From Micromonospora andamanensis (GTDB lineage: Bacteria > Actinomycetota > Actinomycetes > Mycobacteriales > Micromonosporaceae): DNA of 64,000 bases. Location: contig NZ_BOOZ01000035.1 in the NCBI RefSeq assembly GCF_016863495.1, positions 1 through 64,000 of the forward strand. The letters run 5' to 3'. The notes beneath the pieces were generated by a model. That model searched no databases. It was not told the origin of the DNA and saw nothing but the letters and a program-made list of their open reading frames with translations. Positions 11,601-19,761 of this stretch are shown in pieces; position 1 is the first letter of the stretch, and every line of letters starts with the position of its first letter. The translations under genes were made by a program, and so were the position numbers.

Positions 11601-12030
11601 GCGCGTTCATCGGGTACAAGATCAGCGCCTTGATCCCGGTGACGCCCTCCAGCCGAGCCCGGCGCGCATGATTCAGGATGGGGTACAGGAACGCCTCGGT
11701 CTTGCCCGAGCCGGTGCCGGTGGTGACAAGTGTCGGCTGCGGGCGCCGCCCACCCAGAGAACTCAGCCGGGCGAACGCGGCGGCCTGATGACCGTACGGG
11801 TCGGGGCCCGCGTACCAGTCGAGGTGCTGCCGCCAGCCCTGCTCCGCCGGCCGGAACGGCAACCGCAGGCGCACGTACGGACCCTTGAACATGCCGGTGA
11901 CCGGGTCGGACAGGAACGTGTCGAGGCCATCGCGGGCATCCTCGTCGGTCAGTGCGAACGTCGTGGTCAGATAGTCGACGAGGCTGTCCCGGACGTTTGC
12001 CGCCTGGACGGTGGGCAGCAGCTCGGTCAC
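5653..12030 (-). CDS. Giant DEAD/DEAH helicase with DUF1998 and C-terminal nuclease-like region (DrmA-DrmB fusion-like)
   Basis: A 2125-aa protein. The N-terminal SF2 helicase has Walker A TGTGSGKT at 104-111, a YPMNALANDQ segment at 139-148, box DEFH at 234-237 and SAT at 287-289. The second RecA domain lies around 1050-1110 (ATPTLEMGIDIGDL, YLQRIGRAGR). Zinc-finger-like cysteine pairs occur near 510, 617, 973, 1390-1415 and 1515-1545. A DUF1998 region ends in the CECRHEERLACHRC cluster near 1657-1670. Beyond it, SRPDFLLE followed by AVAVFTDGHAYH near 1780-1810 looks like a PD-(D/E)XK nuclease core, which is an inference. In described DISARM loci the helicase (DrmA) and the DUF1998 protein (DrmB) are separate genes; here they are one chain of COG1205-like layout. 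The start overlaps the methyltransferase stop (ATGA, 12027-12030). Confidence 0.85.
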   Translation of the reverse strand: MTELLPTVQAANVRDSLVDYLTTTFALTDEDARDGLDTFLSDPVTGMFKGPYVRLRLPFRPAEQGWRQHLDWYAGPDPYGHQAAAFARLSSLGGRRPQPTLVTTGTGSGKTEAFLYPILNHARRARLEGVTGIKALILYPMNALANDQAGRLAGLLTGHPELASITAALYTGEKGRPRTMVTADGLITDRGIIRDTAPDILLTNYKMLDQLLLRHEDQSLWRQSATSLRYLVLDEFHTYDGAQGTDVAMLLRRLGLALKSHWRADDPAVTEAARSRPLGLITPVATSATLGDKGDPGTMLGFAETVFGEPFPADAVVTESRKALAEWVDGAETVVAEAGFGVADAFRADEVRAAVEALGADPDGAALARTILGLLWSGDRDRLAAAGPELLLALAKAHPLVQELTYETVDAVSVDDLVRRIAGQADRRTSRLAAGGYDTDWSQAISAVVAALGHIRAVAGRDALAVDVHLWVRELTRIDRAADTSARFHWGDDGPPMAGGDSEDARPSFPAVYCRFCGRSGWGVALAPVGTGLAADDEAIRRDHATREGRFRALLYAPVEANAAYDGAPQPEGLAWFSVRGRELLATPPPDDDSDLRDGWILPVLTTAGRDADEHARDDTCPSCAQPDGIRFLGSAIATLLSVSLSTLFGSAALDVQEKKALVFTDSVQDAAHRAGFVEARSHTLTLRAALNAAIAPGTLTLDALVEDAIRRTGEDNFQRYRLLGPDCVDRESFAPFWTSKTLRGVPARVMSRIRKRLALDVAMEFGLNSRTGRTLELTGATTVEVDAGPPNRMAAAARTVLTGFAAQSPLGADDAEPTDETLVRWVRGVLDRMRVQGAIDHPWFVTFRQEDGNRWSIWGGRPRGEGMPAFPNTRPAPSYPRVGGSANPVRDSELDAVTAAQSWYARWTSRALSVSPADGGRLVRLLLDRLARDGVLTTVTSKSGATVYAIPPAGVAVGPARLDDLTAGRHLLACDTCRALVPGSRTTVDQLDGAPCMLVRCHGRLAREALADNFYRRLYASPDMRRIVAREHTSLLDDATRLSYEDGFKNSSTEPNAPNVLVATPTLEMGIDIGDLSTVLLSSLPRTVASYLQRIGRAGRVTGNALNLAYLTGRGDQLPKLGDPLSVINGEVRPPATYLSAEEILRRQFTACLVDGMARDDRHTHPNSAQQAIGSTDPGSFLGELIAVAETGGADAVRRFTDTVGSLPDATVAALTDWVNPVAGVGTSLFAGHVHAASRRWQQTVETLKRRQAEINKVLPELEAKAASPAVTDDDKRALRSARTTRKLIGGQLGHLRGEYWISVLEEHGLLPNYTLLDDTVTLAVGISWTNPDSGEFESDSAQFQRGSAQAIREFAPGATFYARGWEIAVDAIDLGIDGESIRPWVFCPACGYAADIAATGQEQQVAKCPRCGSTGIADTGQRLDVVELSHVSAEVRRDEVKISDRRDQRERIPFQLITAADIDPAGIAAKWFAENTGLGCTYLRTMDLRWLNVGVPGHGTSRIISADERTGALFRVCSGCGKLDTDSGRNRPHEHRAWCPYRRSAVENTTAVALSRTLRTQGLLLRLPYAVTLGDDFAVPSLAAAVLLGLREQIGGHPDHLRVEHVVDPTLSDGTDNHDALLLHDVVPGGTGYLADLADPQQLRDLLARAWQRVHDCECRHEERLACHRCLLPFTPPAALRRTSRAAAERHLAHLLGLREHADTADGPPWTIVQTPPQDSPESHLEQRFRQLIVRRLKAIGAATTEVPKPWGNALRFTLPGDHRQWTLTPQVNVENSRPDFLLESNDTSVPAVAVFTDGHAYHAVASRNRLAEDAEKRQILRDTGRIVLAVTAADLAAAEQETSTTPAWFAEATVAKLIKQAPFQAAPSAYEGLRSGPISWLLAWVSAPKPADLGIVARAVPMFLVDGRSRRTCGDGVSLASVGRAALLAEELPPGERTILVQQFGALAVVVEPTKSAVHAALVLDDREQALDAAHADAWRLWLQLSNAMSLRDWPTVITTTSRVSRPTTATAKPEPASSDRLPDGVDESWVTAYESAAPGAERDLIRLLAVRGGLEAPLIGAEGPQGIPMDISWPHRHLAVDLYDMPDEDRADLSSAGWRVVQPDPEVIVAALTDTTDRGER

Positions 12031-15000
12031 GAACGCTCCCGCAGGCGCTGCTCGAAGACCGCGTACGCCTGGCGCATGTCCGCCTCCCGGTCCAGGGTGA
12101 CGAACGGCAGCTCATAGGTGTAGGTGTTGCCGGCCTGGTTGGTGGCGGTGCGCTCCTCGGCGGTGATCCGGTCGTCGCCCTTCCGGCGCCAGACCGTGAG
12201 CACCGAGTTGGGCACCAGCCGACCGTTCGCGTCGTAGAAGTAGATGTTGCGGTCGTAGCCGCGCAGCACCGCGAACTGTGTCCGGTAGATCGAACACAAC
12301 TCGTCGGCGGTCAGCCCGAGCGCCAGCGCGACAAGCGCGTCGATCTCCACAAGCGCCTGCCGCCGATCCGCGGCGATCCGCAACGGCGTCTCCGGCGTCC
12401 ACTCCGCCCCGACGTCGCCGATAGGAGACCTTCGGTGACGGGTCCCGATCCCAACCGCCCAGGCGTCTTCGGCGAACTCATCCTGATAGCACTCCCGCCA
12501 TACGTCGGCGTAGACCTCCACCACAGCATTGAGCCGCAACGTCCGCAATATCAGCTCCGAGCTCAGGGGTGAGTCGGCAAATGCTAAGCGTCGAAATGTC
12601 GATGACGAAATAGTCGACTTAGGAGCAACGCGAACGGAATAGTCGTGTGTGAGCGAGGATGCGAACCCCAGCAACTGAACCAGCTTATTGAGCCCATCCC
12701 CCGGCAGTCCGGCCGACGAGACGCCATGAATGTGTGCGCACCCAGGGGGAATCAACGCTGGGATGAATGTCCGCTCTCCCTGATTCGCGGCCATGTTTCG
12801 CCAGGCGATGCGGTAGTGGTCGCGGGCGGGGTCGGGGTGGTCCTCGTCGCCCCAGTCGGTGTAGGCACAGTCGTAGTCATAGCGGTCACCGCGGGGTTGG
12901 TAGGCAATGGCCGGGATCGCGTCGGCCGCCAACGCCTCGAAGTCCGTACCCGACCAGTCCTGGTTGTTGCGCAGCGACTCGTTCGGTTCCTTGTAGAGCG
13001 GCGTCGACACGAACAGGTGCGGTCCTTGAAGGATCACGTCGTCCCAGGAGTCCGGCACGCTCCACTCCGACTCGAAATACCCCTTGGTCCGGTCGTTCTT
13101 CTCATGCCAACCCGCCGAGAAGCGCAGGCCGAGGTCGCCGATTCGGCCGGCGCGGGACAGCTTTTCCAGTACCCCCGCGCTGGACTGGTTCACCGCGTAC
13201 ACCATCCGGGTCTGCCGGATGGGCACGTCGTTGCTCTCCATGGTGGCGTGCCAGGCGCGCAGCGTCTCCTCGGTGACCGTGGTGATCCGCGAGCGGTGCG
13301 GGCGCACGTCCCAGCGACCCTCGTCGTCCTTGAGCCCGGGTTCCGGGCCGGAGCCGTCGTGCACCAGGGAGCGGATCGCCGTGTCGGGGTGGTAGAGCCA
13401 ACTCGCCTGGATGAAGGCCGGCAGGCTCTGCCGTGACCCGTGCACCGTGATGCCGTAGTGCTTGTGGTCCTCAATCTCGAAGAGCAGCAACTCGTTGACA
13501 AAGTGCCAGTGGCGGCGGAGGCGTAGGTACAGCTCGGAGCGGAGGATGCCTGCTTTCTCGTCGGTGAAGTGTGAGTTCAGGTGGATCATGCCGATGGTGC
13601 CGCGGGCCGACCCGTGCCGCCACATCACCTCCATGAAGCAGCGGTACAAATCTGGCTGAAGGCCCTGCAGATGTGGATACTGGCCGACCGAGCCGACGAA
13701 CGCCGCGATCGAGAGCATTTCCGCCGTGCCGTCGACGACCAGCTCGGTCATGCCCGGCAATGACAGGGTCGCCTCCCGCCTGGCAGCGACCTGTGCCTGG
13801 GTCGGCTTCAGCGCCAACTGCCACCACGGATCGCCCTCGGCCAGCAGGGCGTCCACGTCCGAGCGGGGTCGCACCCAGGGCGGGTTGCCGACCTGGAGGT
13901 CGAAGCCGCCCCGGGCGAACACGGTGGCGAAGTCCAGTTGCCAGTGGAAAAAGCCCTGCCGCCCGGCGATACGCTCGCACACCACCAGCCACGGGTGCTC
14001 CCGCAACACCGTCCCGATGGGCTTCGCGCCAGCAAAGCCGATCTCCACCTGTTCGGCCTCGTTGAGTTCGCTCCAGCTCATCCCAGCGGTCAGGGTCGGC
14101 CCGGACGCCCTGCGTTTGCGCAACTCCGGGTTGCGACCCAGCAACGCCTGCAACCCGGCCACCCACTGCGCGACGCTCGGCGGGGCGATCACCTCGCCAT
14201 CCACGGTGGCGGGCTCGTCGGTGAGCGGCCAGAACCACAGCGCCGTCCAGGCGTCCATCGCCCGGCGTAACCGCCGGTAGGCGCCGTCCTCGTCGTTGAG
14301 CGCCTTCTCGATCTCCTCGCGCTGCACCGCCCCACCGGCGGGCAGCTCACCCGCCTCCCACACCGGGATGCGTCGGCGGATCTGCTGCTCGGCGAGGTCC
14401 AGGCGGCGGTAGGCGATCTGCCACAGTGACTCGACCCGGTGCGCCAGTTCGGCGTACGCGTCGATGGTTTGTCTGGTGGGTTTGGTCTTGGTGCTTCCCC
14501 GCCAGGTCTTGAGCTGCTTCGCAGCGTCGGGGGCGAGCGCGGCGGCCTCCTTGGCGTCGGCGGCCGAACCCCAGCCGTCGGCGGGCAGCAGGAAGTGGTG
14601 GATACCGTCGGTGCCGACCCGGCCGGCGGCCATGTCGTCGACAAGCGAGGTCAGCGGCATCTCCGTCGGTACCGCGCCCAGCCACGACTTGTCGGCGACC
14701 TGGCTGCGGCGGTAGACGGCCCGGCGGGCACCGATCAAAGAGTTTCCGCGCTTGAGGTGCAGGCCGAACCAGGGCGCCGGCAGGCCCGGGACCATCGTGT
14801 CCAGCCACAGGGTGATCTCGGCGAGCTCGACGGCGGTGGCGTTCAGGTCGACGCCGTAGACGTTGTGCAGGGCGAGGTACGCCTTCACCTCTTGCAGGCG
14901 TTTCGGGTAGTCGTCCGGGTCGATGGTCTTGCCCTCGTCGGCCAGCTCCTCCTTGCGGCGCTTGAGATACTGCTCGGCGAGCTGCCGCACCGCCTCGATG

Positions 15001-16748
15001 GCGAACGCTCCCGAGCCGAGCGCCGGTTCGCAGATCGTCATGCCGAGGATGTCGGCGGCCGGTGTGCGTTCGCCGTTCTGGTCGAGCAGTTCCTCCAGGG
15101 CCTGCCCGACTGTGAACTTCGTCAGCACCTCGCGGGTGTAGTAGGACGCCGACTGCTGGCGTTCCCGACCGGCCAGCCGGAACACGAACGAGCCCTGGTG
15201 GTGCAGCACCGGTTGCAGCTCGCCGGTCGTCTGGTGGGCCTGCTTGACGAAGTCTCCGGCCGCGATGCCACCCGCCCGGTTCACCGGCACCACCCAGGAG
15301 CCCTTGCTGCCGTCACCACCCTTCGCGACCTCGTACAGGTCGGTGTCGGCGAAGAAACCGGTGTACGACATCAGCCCCTCGTAGACCGCGCCGAGCTGGT
15401 TGATGCCCAGCTCCGCGTACGAGATGAAGCCTCGGTCCCGGCCGCGCCGCTCCTTGCTCAGCAGCAGATGGGTGAGGACCTCCTGAAGTGCGGCGTTGCC
15501 GAGCCCTACCGCGTCGATGTGCGCGGTGGCGCTCGGCCGGAACAGGTCGGCGCGCAGCGGGTTGAACGTGAGCCCCGGCGCGGACAGCGATTCCTCGTCG
15601 TCCGGCTCGATGCTCTGGTGGCCCTTGTCGACGAGCCGGAACAGCACGCCCAGCGACTCGTAGAGGTGGGTGCCGGTTCGGGCGCGGGGGGTGGCCAGTT
15701 CGACCTGGACGAGTTCCCGCAGCCGGTCCAGGCTGTAACCCCGGTCGTACTCGGGGGCGCCGACCGGCAGGACGCCCAGCTCGGGCGACGCCTCCGCGTA
15801 GAGCAGGAAGAGGATGCGGTAGAGGAAGCGCAGCGCCTGCTTGGCCAGCGGCTGCGCCTCCGCCGCGGGCAGCGGGTCGAGGCCCTGGTCGCGGCGGCGG
15901 GCCACCACCTCGTTGGCGATGATCTCGATGGAGAGGCGTACGCCCTCGCGGAGGTCCTTGGAGACGCCGACGGTGTGTTTGATCGACTCGTCGAGGACGC
16001 CGCTCCACCACAGGTTGCCGTCCGCGTCCGGAGCGATCGAGGCGGCAGCCAGGCAGGTCAGGGCGCGGTCGATCTCACCGCCGCGTCTGGTGTCGTTGCG
16101 TTCGCAGATCAGCTGCAGGTCGACGGCGAGATAACGGCCTTCGGCCCAGCGTTCCCGCTCGGCCAGCACCGCCCAGCGACCCGCCAGGATGAGGATCAGA
16201 TCCGGGGCGTCGTCCTCGCCGAACAGGGCGGAGGCAAGCCGCGCGGCCGAGGTGAGTTCGTCGCTGTCGTCGTGCAGGCGCACCGGCTCGGCCAGCGTCC
16301 GGCCGTCCTTGGCCAGCACATCCTCGACCGTGGCTACCGGCTGGGCGAACACGACGACCAGTGGTGCCCGTTCAGTGATGCCGGGTGCCGAGACGCGCAG
16401 GAACGGCCCGTCGCCGCCGACGACGAGACCGTGCTCGCGTAATTCCAGGATGCCGACGAGGCGCTGCTGGATCGACGCGACCGCGTCGGCGATGGTCTGC
16501 GGATCGGTGGCACCGAGGTCTGCCTCCACATCGGTCAGCTCGGCGAGCTTGGCAAGGTCGGCTTCCAGCTCCTGCCGGGCCTCGATGAACCGGCTGCGCG
16601 GGGTGGGCCGGCGCTCGTCGGCCTCTGCGTCCCATTCCTTGCGACGCTCCAGCACCCGGGCGCGGAACGACTCCTTTGTCGCGTCGGTGGTGAAGTAGTG
16701 CTCCGAGATCCAGCCCTCACCGACCAGGATCGCGTCCGACACGCTCAT
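12027..16748 (-). CDS. drmMI: Large N6-adenine DNA methyltransferase, Eco57I-like (DISARM DrmMI-like)
   Basis: A 1573-aa protein. The SAM-binding motif I is CEPALGSGAFAIEAV near residue 563, and the catalytic motif IV GNPPWVRP near 953 marks an N6-adenine (gamma-class) methyltransferase. The two motifs are almost 400 residues apart, with helical inserts, as in Eco57I-type enzymes. The start at 16748 (MSVSDAILVGEGW) forms an ATGA overlap with the stop of the SNF2 gene; the frame stays open for 198 more codons upstream, but that stretch is an Arg/Ala-rich shadow of the SNF2 gene. In DISARM the methylase marks host DNA so that the system restricts unmodified phage DNA. Its position between the SNF2 helicase and the helicase-DUF1998 gene matches class 1 DISARM order. 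Target sequence unknown. Confidence 0.85.
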   Translation of the reverse strand: MSVSDAILVGEGWISEHYFTTDATKESFRARVLERRKEWDAEADERRPTPRSRFIEARQELEADLAKLAELTDVEADLGATDPQTIADAVASIQQRLVGILELREHGLVVGGDGPFLRVSAPGITERAPLVVVFAQPVATVEDVLAKDGRTLAEPVRLHDDSDELTSAARLASALFGEDDAPDLILILAGRWAVLAERERWAEGRYLAVDLQLICERNDTRRGGEIDRALTCLAAASIAPDADGNLWWSGVLDESIKHTVGVSKDLREGVRLSIEIIANEVVARRRDQGLDPLPAAEAQPLAKQALRFLYRILFLLYAEASPELGVLPVGAPEYDRGYSLDRLRELVQVELATPRARTGTHLYESLGVLFRLVDKGHQSIEPDDEESLSAPGLTFNPLRADLFRPSATAHIDAVGLGNAALQEVLTHLLLSKERRGRDRGFISYAELGINQLGAVYEGLMSYTGFFADTDLYEVAKGGDGSKGSWVVPVNRAGGIAAGDFVKQAHQTTGELQPVLHHQGSFVFRLAGRERQQSASYYTREVLTKFTVGQALEELLDQNGERTPAADILGMTICEPALGSGAFAIEAVRQLAEQYLKRRKEELADEGKTIDPDDYPKRLQEVKAYLALHNVYGVDLNATAVELAEITLWLDTMVPGLPAPWFGLHLKRGNSLIGARRAVYRRSQVADKSWLGAVPTEMPLTSLVDDMAAGRVGTDGIHHFLLPADGWGSAADAKEAAALAPDAAKQLKTWRGSTKTKPTRQTIDAYAELAHRVESLWQIAYRRLDLAEQQIRRRIPVWEAGELPAGGAVQREEIEKALNDEDGAYRRLRRAMDAWTALWFWPLTDEPATVDGEVIAPPSVAQWVAGLQALLGRNPELRKRRASGPTLTAGMSWSELNEAEQVEIGFAGAKPIGTVLREHPWLVVCERIAGRQGFFHWQLDFATVFARGGFDLQVGNPPWVRPRSDVDALLAEGDPWWQLALKPTQAQVAARREATLSLPGMTELVVDGTAEMLSIAAFVGSVGQYPHLQGLQPDLYRCFMEVMWRHGSARGTIGMIHLNSHFTDEKAGILRSELYLRLRRHWHFVNELLLFEIEDHKHYGITVHGSRQSLPAFIQASWLYHPDTAIRSLVHDGSGPEPGLKDDEGRWDVRPHRSRITTVTEETLRAWHATMESNDVPIRQTRMVYAVNQSSAGVLEKLSRAGRIGDLGLRFSAGWHEKNDRTKGYFESEWSVPDSWDDVILQGPHLFVSTPLYKEPNESLRNNQDWSGTDFEALAADAIPAIAYQPRGDRYDYDCAYTDWGDEDHPDPARDHYRIAWRNMAANQGERTFIPALIPPGCAHIHGVSSAGLPGDGLNKLVQLLGFASSLTHDYSVRVAPKSTISSSTFRRLAFADSPLSSELILRTLRLNAVVEVYADVWRECYQDEFAEDAWAVGIGTRHRRSPIGDVGAEWTPETPLRIAADRRQALVEIDALVALALGLTADELCSIYRTQFAVLRGYDRNIYFYDANGRLVPNSVLTVWRRKGDDRITAEERTATNQAGNTYTYELPFVTLDREADMRQAYAVFEQRLRERS

Positions 16749-19615
16749 GCGGTGGCTCCGATCTCCGGCACGACGACCAGCAGTGGGCGGACCAGTTGCC
16801 GATCCGGGTTCATGTCGGCCACCAGCCGCTGCTCCTGCGCGATGCTGACCCGGCGCTGCTTCAGATCGCGGCGCTGGATGAGCGCGTCCGCCTCGTCCTG
16901 CCATTGGGCCAGCCGGTGCGACCACTGCTCGACCCGGTGCGCGACGTCTTTCTCGGCCGCCGCGAACAGGTCGCGCATCTGCGCGCGGGCGTGCTGAACG
17001 GCTGGGGCGATGAACCGGTCCAAGGCCTCGGCGTCCGGCACCGGACCGGGGTTGGCCCGCGCGGTGTCGAAGCCCAGCGCAGCCAGTGCCGCGGCGGCCG
17101 ACGGGTGCGGGGTCACCGGGGCGAACGACAGGGTGTCGGGCATCGGGAACTCGACGGTCAACCACGCCGCCGAGACGACCTGCCCGCGCCGGTTGGTGAG
17201 CGTGCCCAGCAGCAGCACGGTCGGGTCGTGGACACCACCGCGGACCGCGAAGACCTGGTTGCGGCCGAGCCCGGCCAGAGCGCGGTCCGAGGCCCAGTCC
17301 AGCACCGGATGCAGTGGACCCAGATAGTGCGCGTCCGGCCAACTGGAGCCGGTCTCATCGCACAGCGCCTGCTCCATACGGTCCTTGCCCCGGGCGAGGG
17401 TGGTGGCCAGGACGAGCCGGTCGGTGACCCGCCGGTCGGCGAGATAGCTCTGCGGCAGGACCTCAAGGCGTTGCACCAGGTCCGGCGGCGGGGTCAGCTC
17501 GGCGGTGCCGAAGGCGGCGTCGCGGCGCCAGGCGACGCCGTTGTTGCTCGGCGGGCCGGTCGGGTCGACGAAGGCGGCGTGCAACGCCTCTTCGAGGTAG
17601 GAGACCTCGTCGGGGTAGAGCCCGGAGCCCGGGGTTACGGTCGTCTCGGGCAGCGGCGCAGTTTCCGCGTCGTCGTCGGCATCGACGATGCCGAAGAACA
17701 TCGCCGACAGGTCATCACCGGCCAGCACCTCTTCCGGCGTACGCACCACGTCGTCCAGGTCGCGCTGCCCGGACAGGACGGCACGGATGGTGTCCTCCTC
17801 GCCCTTGACGTCGTACTGGCCCATCAGCGAGGCGACGTCGCCGAGCGCACGGTGCGCCTCGTTCTCCTTGTCGACGAGTTTCGCCAGGATGCGGATGTCG
17901 CCAGCGAACCGGCCACTGGCCGGGTCCAGCAGCAGGGCGATGATCCGGGGCGGGTGTCGCTGGCGGTAGCGGTCGATGCGGCCGTTGCGTTGCTCGATCC
18001 GGATGAGGCTCCATGGGATGTCGTAGTGGATCAGGTGGTGGCACTGGGCGTGCAGGTTGACTCCTTCGGAGGCGACGTCGCCGGTGACCAGGACGCGAAT
18101 CGCGGCGTGTTCCTGCTTGAAGGCGTCGACGATCTGCTGCTGCTCGTCGTCGGGCAGACCACCGTGCATGATGGCGACGGCTCCGGCGGGCAGGCCGAGG
18201 TCGGCCGGCAGGTTCTTGTGCAGCCAGGTGAGGGTGGCTACCCGTTCGGCGAACACCACCGCCCGCGTCGGTGAGCCTGCCGCGACGCCGATCTCCTGGA
18301 GGCGGCGGACCAGCTCGGCGTACTTGGCCGAGCCCTGCGCCAGCGTTGCCGCGTTGAGGTCGGCCATCCGATCCAGCGCCGCGCGTTCCCTGTTCGCGGC
18401 GGCGTCGTGCCCGAGGCGACCCAGCCGCTGCCGGATGGTTTCCGCCAGCGCAGCCGGCGACGACAGGAATGCCTTGGCCAGCGTCCACGGGAACAGCGAC
18501 GCGTTCTGCCCGGAGTAGGGGGTGCGTCGGTCCGGCGGCCACAACCAGACGTCCTCAAGTTCCCGGGCGACCGCATTCTCCGCCCGGCTCGCGGCGACGA
18601 GCACGTTCTCCGGCTCCTGTCGTTCCGCCCAGTCGGCGCCGACGGCGCTAGCCACCTCGTCGCTGTGCCGGTGGCGGCGGATCACCAGCCGTTCGATCTC
18701 GGCGGCCACCAGGTCGCCACCGGGTGGGATCGCGGACGGGTCGAGCAGCCGGACCAACTCGGCGAAGGACTCCTTGCGCCCGTTGTGCGGGGTCGCCGAC
18801 GCCAGGATCAGGGTTTCGGTATTGCGGGCCAGCGTGCGGGCCAGCCGGTTGTTCTGCGTGGCCGCGTTGGCGAGGTTGTGCGACTCGTCAATGACCACCG
18901 CGTCCCAACGCTGCTTCTTCAGGCTGGCCGCGTACCGCTCCGACTTGAGGGTGTCTATCGAGATGATCGCCCGCCGGAAATACGTGAACGGGTTACGGTT
19001 CGCCGGGAGCTTCTGGCGGACCCGTTGGATGCCGGCCGAGTCGAGGCGGACGAACGGCAGCGCGAAGCGCGACCACAATTCCTGCTGCGTCTGTTCGAGC
19101 ACGTGGCGCGGGGTCACGATGAGGATCCGCTCGCCACGGCCCCGGCGTACCAACTCCGACAGGATCATGCCGATTTCCAGGGTCTTGCCGAGCCCGACAG
19201 CGTCGGCCAGGAGGATCCGGGGACGCAGGTTGTCCGGGTCGAGCGCCTTGCGCACGGCGGTCTGTTGGTATCTCAGGGGTGTCGCGAGGGCCTGGGTGGC
19301 AACGGTGAGCGAGCGATCGGCGAGCGGAACGGCGGTCTTTCGGTAGGTGGATTCCAGCCAGAGGCGGGCCTTGCGGTAGCGCGGGCTGTCGTCCGCCACG
19401 ACGCTCGCGGCCGCCGGGTCGAGCGGTGCGATGTGGTCGAGGGAGGCGTAGAAGCTGGCGGTCACGTCACGAACCAGTTCACCCAGTCCGCGGACGTGCA
19501 CGAGGAGCCCGTCCGCGGTTTCTTCCGCGGTCTGCACCAGCCATTCCTCGTCGCGGATGACCACCACCGACCCTGGCGCCACGTCGAGTGCCGACTCAGA
19601 ACGGACATCGTTCAC
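16745..19615 (-). CDS. drmD: SNF2-family helicase, DISARM DrmD-like
   Basis: A 956-aa SNF2/Rad54-type ATPase. Walker A is DAVGLGKT at about 138-145, Walker B is IDESHN at about 242-247, and ATPHNGRKESF follows. The C-terminal helicase half (VTGDVASEGVNLHAQ, IEQRNGRIDRYRQ) lies near residues 507-545, so both RecA lobes are complete. A GTG start at 19615 is preferred because a run of purines (ggggaggggag) sits 6 nt upstream; an in-frame ATG at 19714 lacks such a site. It directly precedes the methyltransferase (ATGA overlap), the drmD-drmMI order of class 1 DISARM. A 146-bp gap separates it from the upstream unknown gene, so an internal promoter is possible there. Likely role: DNA translocation or remodelling in phage restriction. 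Confidence 0.8.
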   Translation of the reverse strand: MNDVRSESALDVAPGSVVVIRDEEWLVQTAEETADGLLVHVRGLGELVRDVTASFYASLDHIAPLDPAAASVVADDSPRYRKARLWLESTYRKTAVPLADRSLTVATQALATPLRYQQTAVRKALDPDNLRPRILLADAVGLGKTLEIGMILSELVRRGRGERILIVTPRHVLEQTQQELWSRFALPFVRLDSAGIQRVRQKLPANRNPFTYFRRAIISIDTLKSERYAASLKKQRWDAVVIDESHNLANAATQNNRLARTLARNTETLILASATPHNGRKESFAELVRLLDPSAIPPGGDLVAAEIERLVIRRHRHSDEVASAVGADWAERQEPENVLVAASRAENAVARELEDVWLWPPDRRTPYSGQNASLFPWTLAKAFLSSPAALAETIRQRLGRLGHDAAANRERAALDRMADLNAATLAQGSAKYAELVRRLQEIGVAAGSPTRAVVFAERVATLTWLHKNLPADLGLPAGAVAIMHGGLPDDEQQQIVDAFKQEHAAIRVLVTGDVASEGVNLHAQCHHLIHYDIPWSLIRIEQRNGRIDRYRQRHPPRIIALLLDPASGRFAGDIRILAKLVDKENEAHRALGDVASLMGQYDVKGEEDTIRAVLSGQRDLDDVVRTPEEVLAGDDLSAMFFGIVDADDDAETAPLPETTVTPGSGLYPDEVSYLEEALHAAFVDPTGPPSNNGVAWRRDAAFGTAELTPPPDLVQRLEVLPQSYLADRRVTDRLVLATTLARGKDRMEQALCDETGSSWPDAHYLGPLHPVLDWASDRALAGLGRNQVFAVRGGVHDPTVLLLGTLTNRRGQVVSAAWLTVEFPMPDTLSFAPVTPHPSAAAALAALGFDTARANPGPVPDAEALDRFIAPAVQHARAQMRDLFAAAEKDVAHRVEQWSHRLAQWQDEADALIQRRDLKQRRVSIAQEQRLVADMNPDRQLVRPLLVVVPEIGATA

Positions 19616-19761
19616 TGTCGTCTCCCCTCCCCCATCGAGCCGCTGCGGTCCGAAGATCCTATGTAGAAACGCGGTGGCCGGAGACCCGTCATCCGTTCCT
19701 GCTAGCCGGATCAAAAGTGCTGGCGGTCGTACGAGCGGCGGATTTGCCGCAGGTGTATCGG

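Noticed and set aside
8533-12117. 1194-codon open frame on the plus strand
   Set aside because: Antisense of the helicase-DUF1998 gene, low-complexity Gly/Val/Arg translation without any family motif.
16749-17342. 198-codon N-terminal extension of the methyltransferase frame
   Set aside because: It overlaps the SNF2 coding sequence, is Arg/Ala/Gly-rich and lacks a ribosome site; the ATG at 16748 in an ATGA overlap is much better supported.
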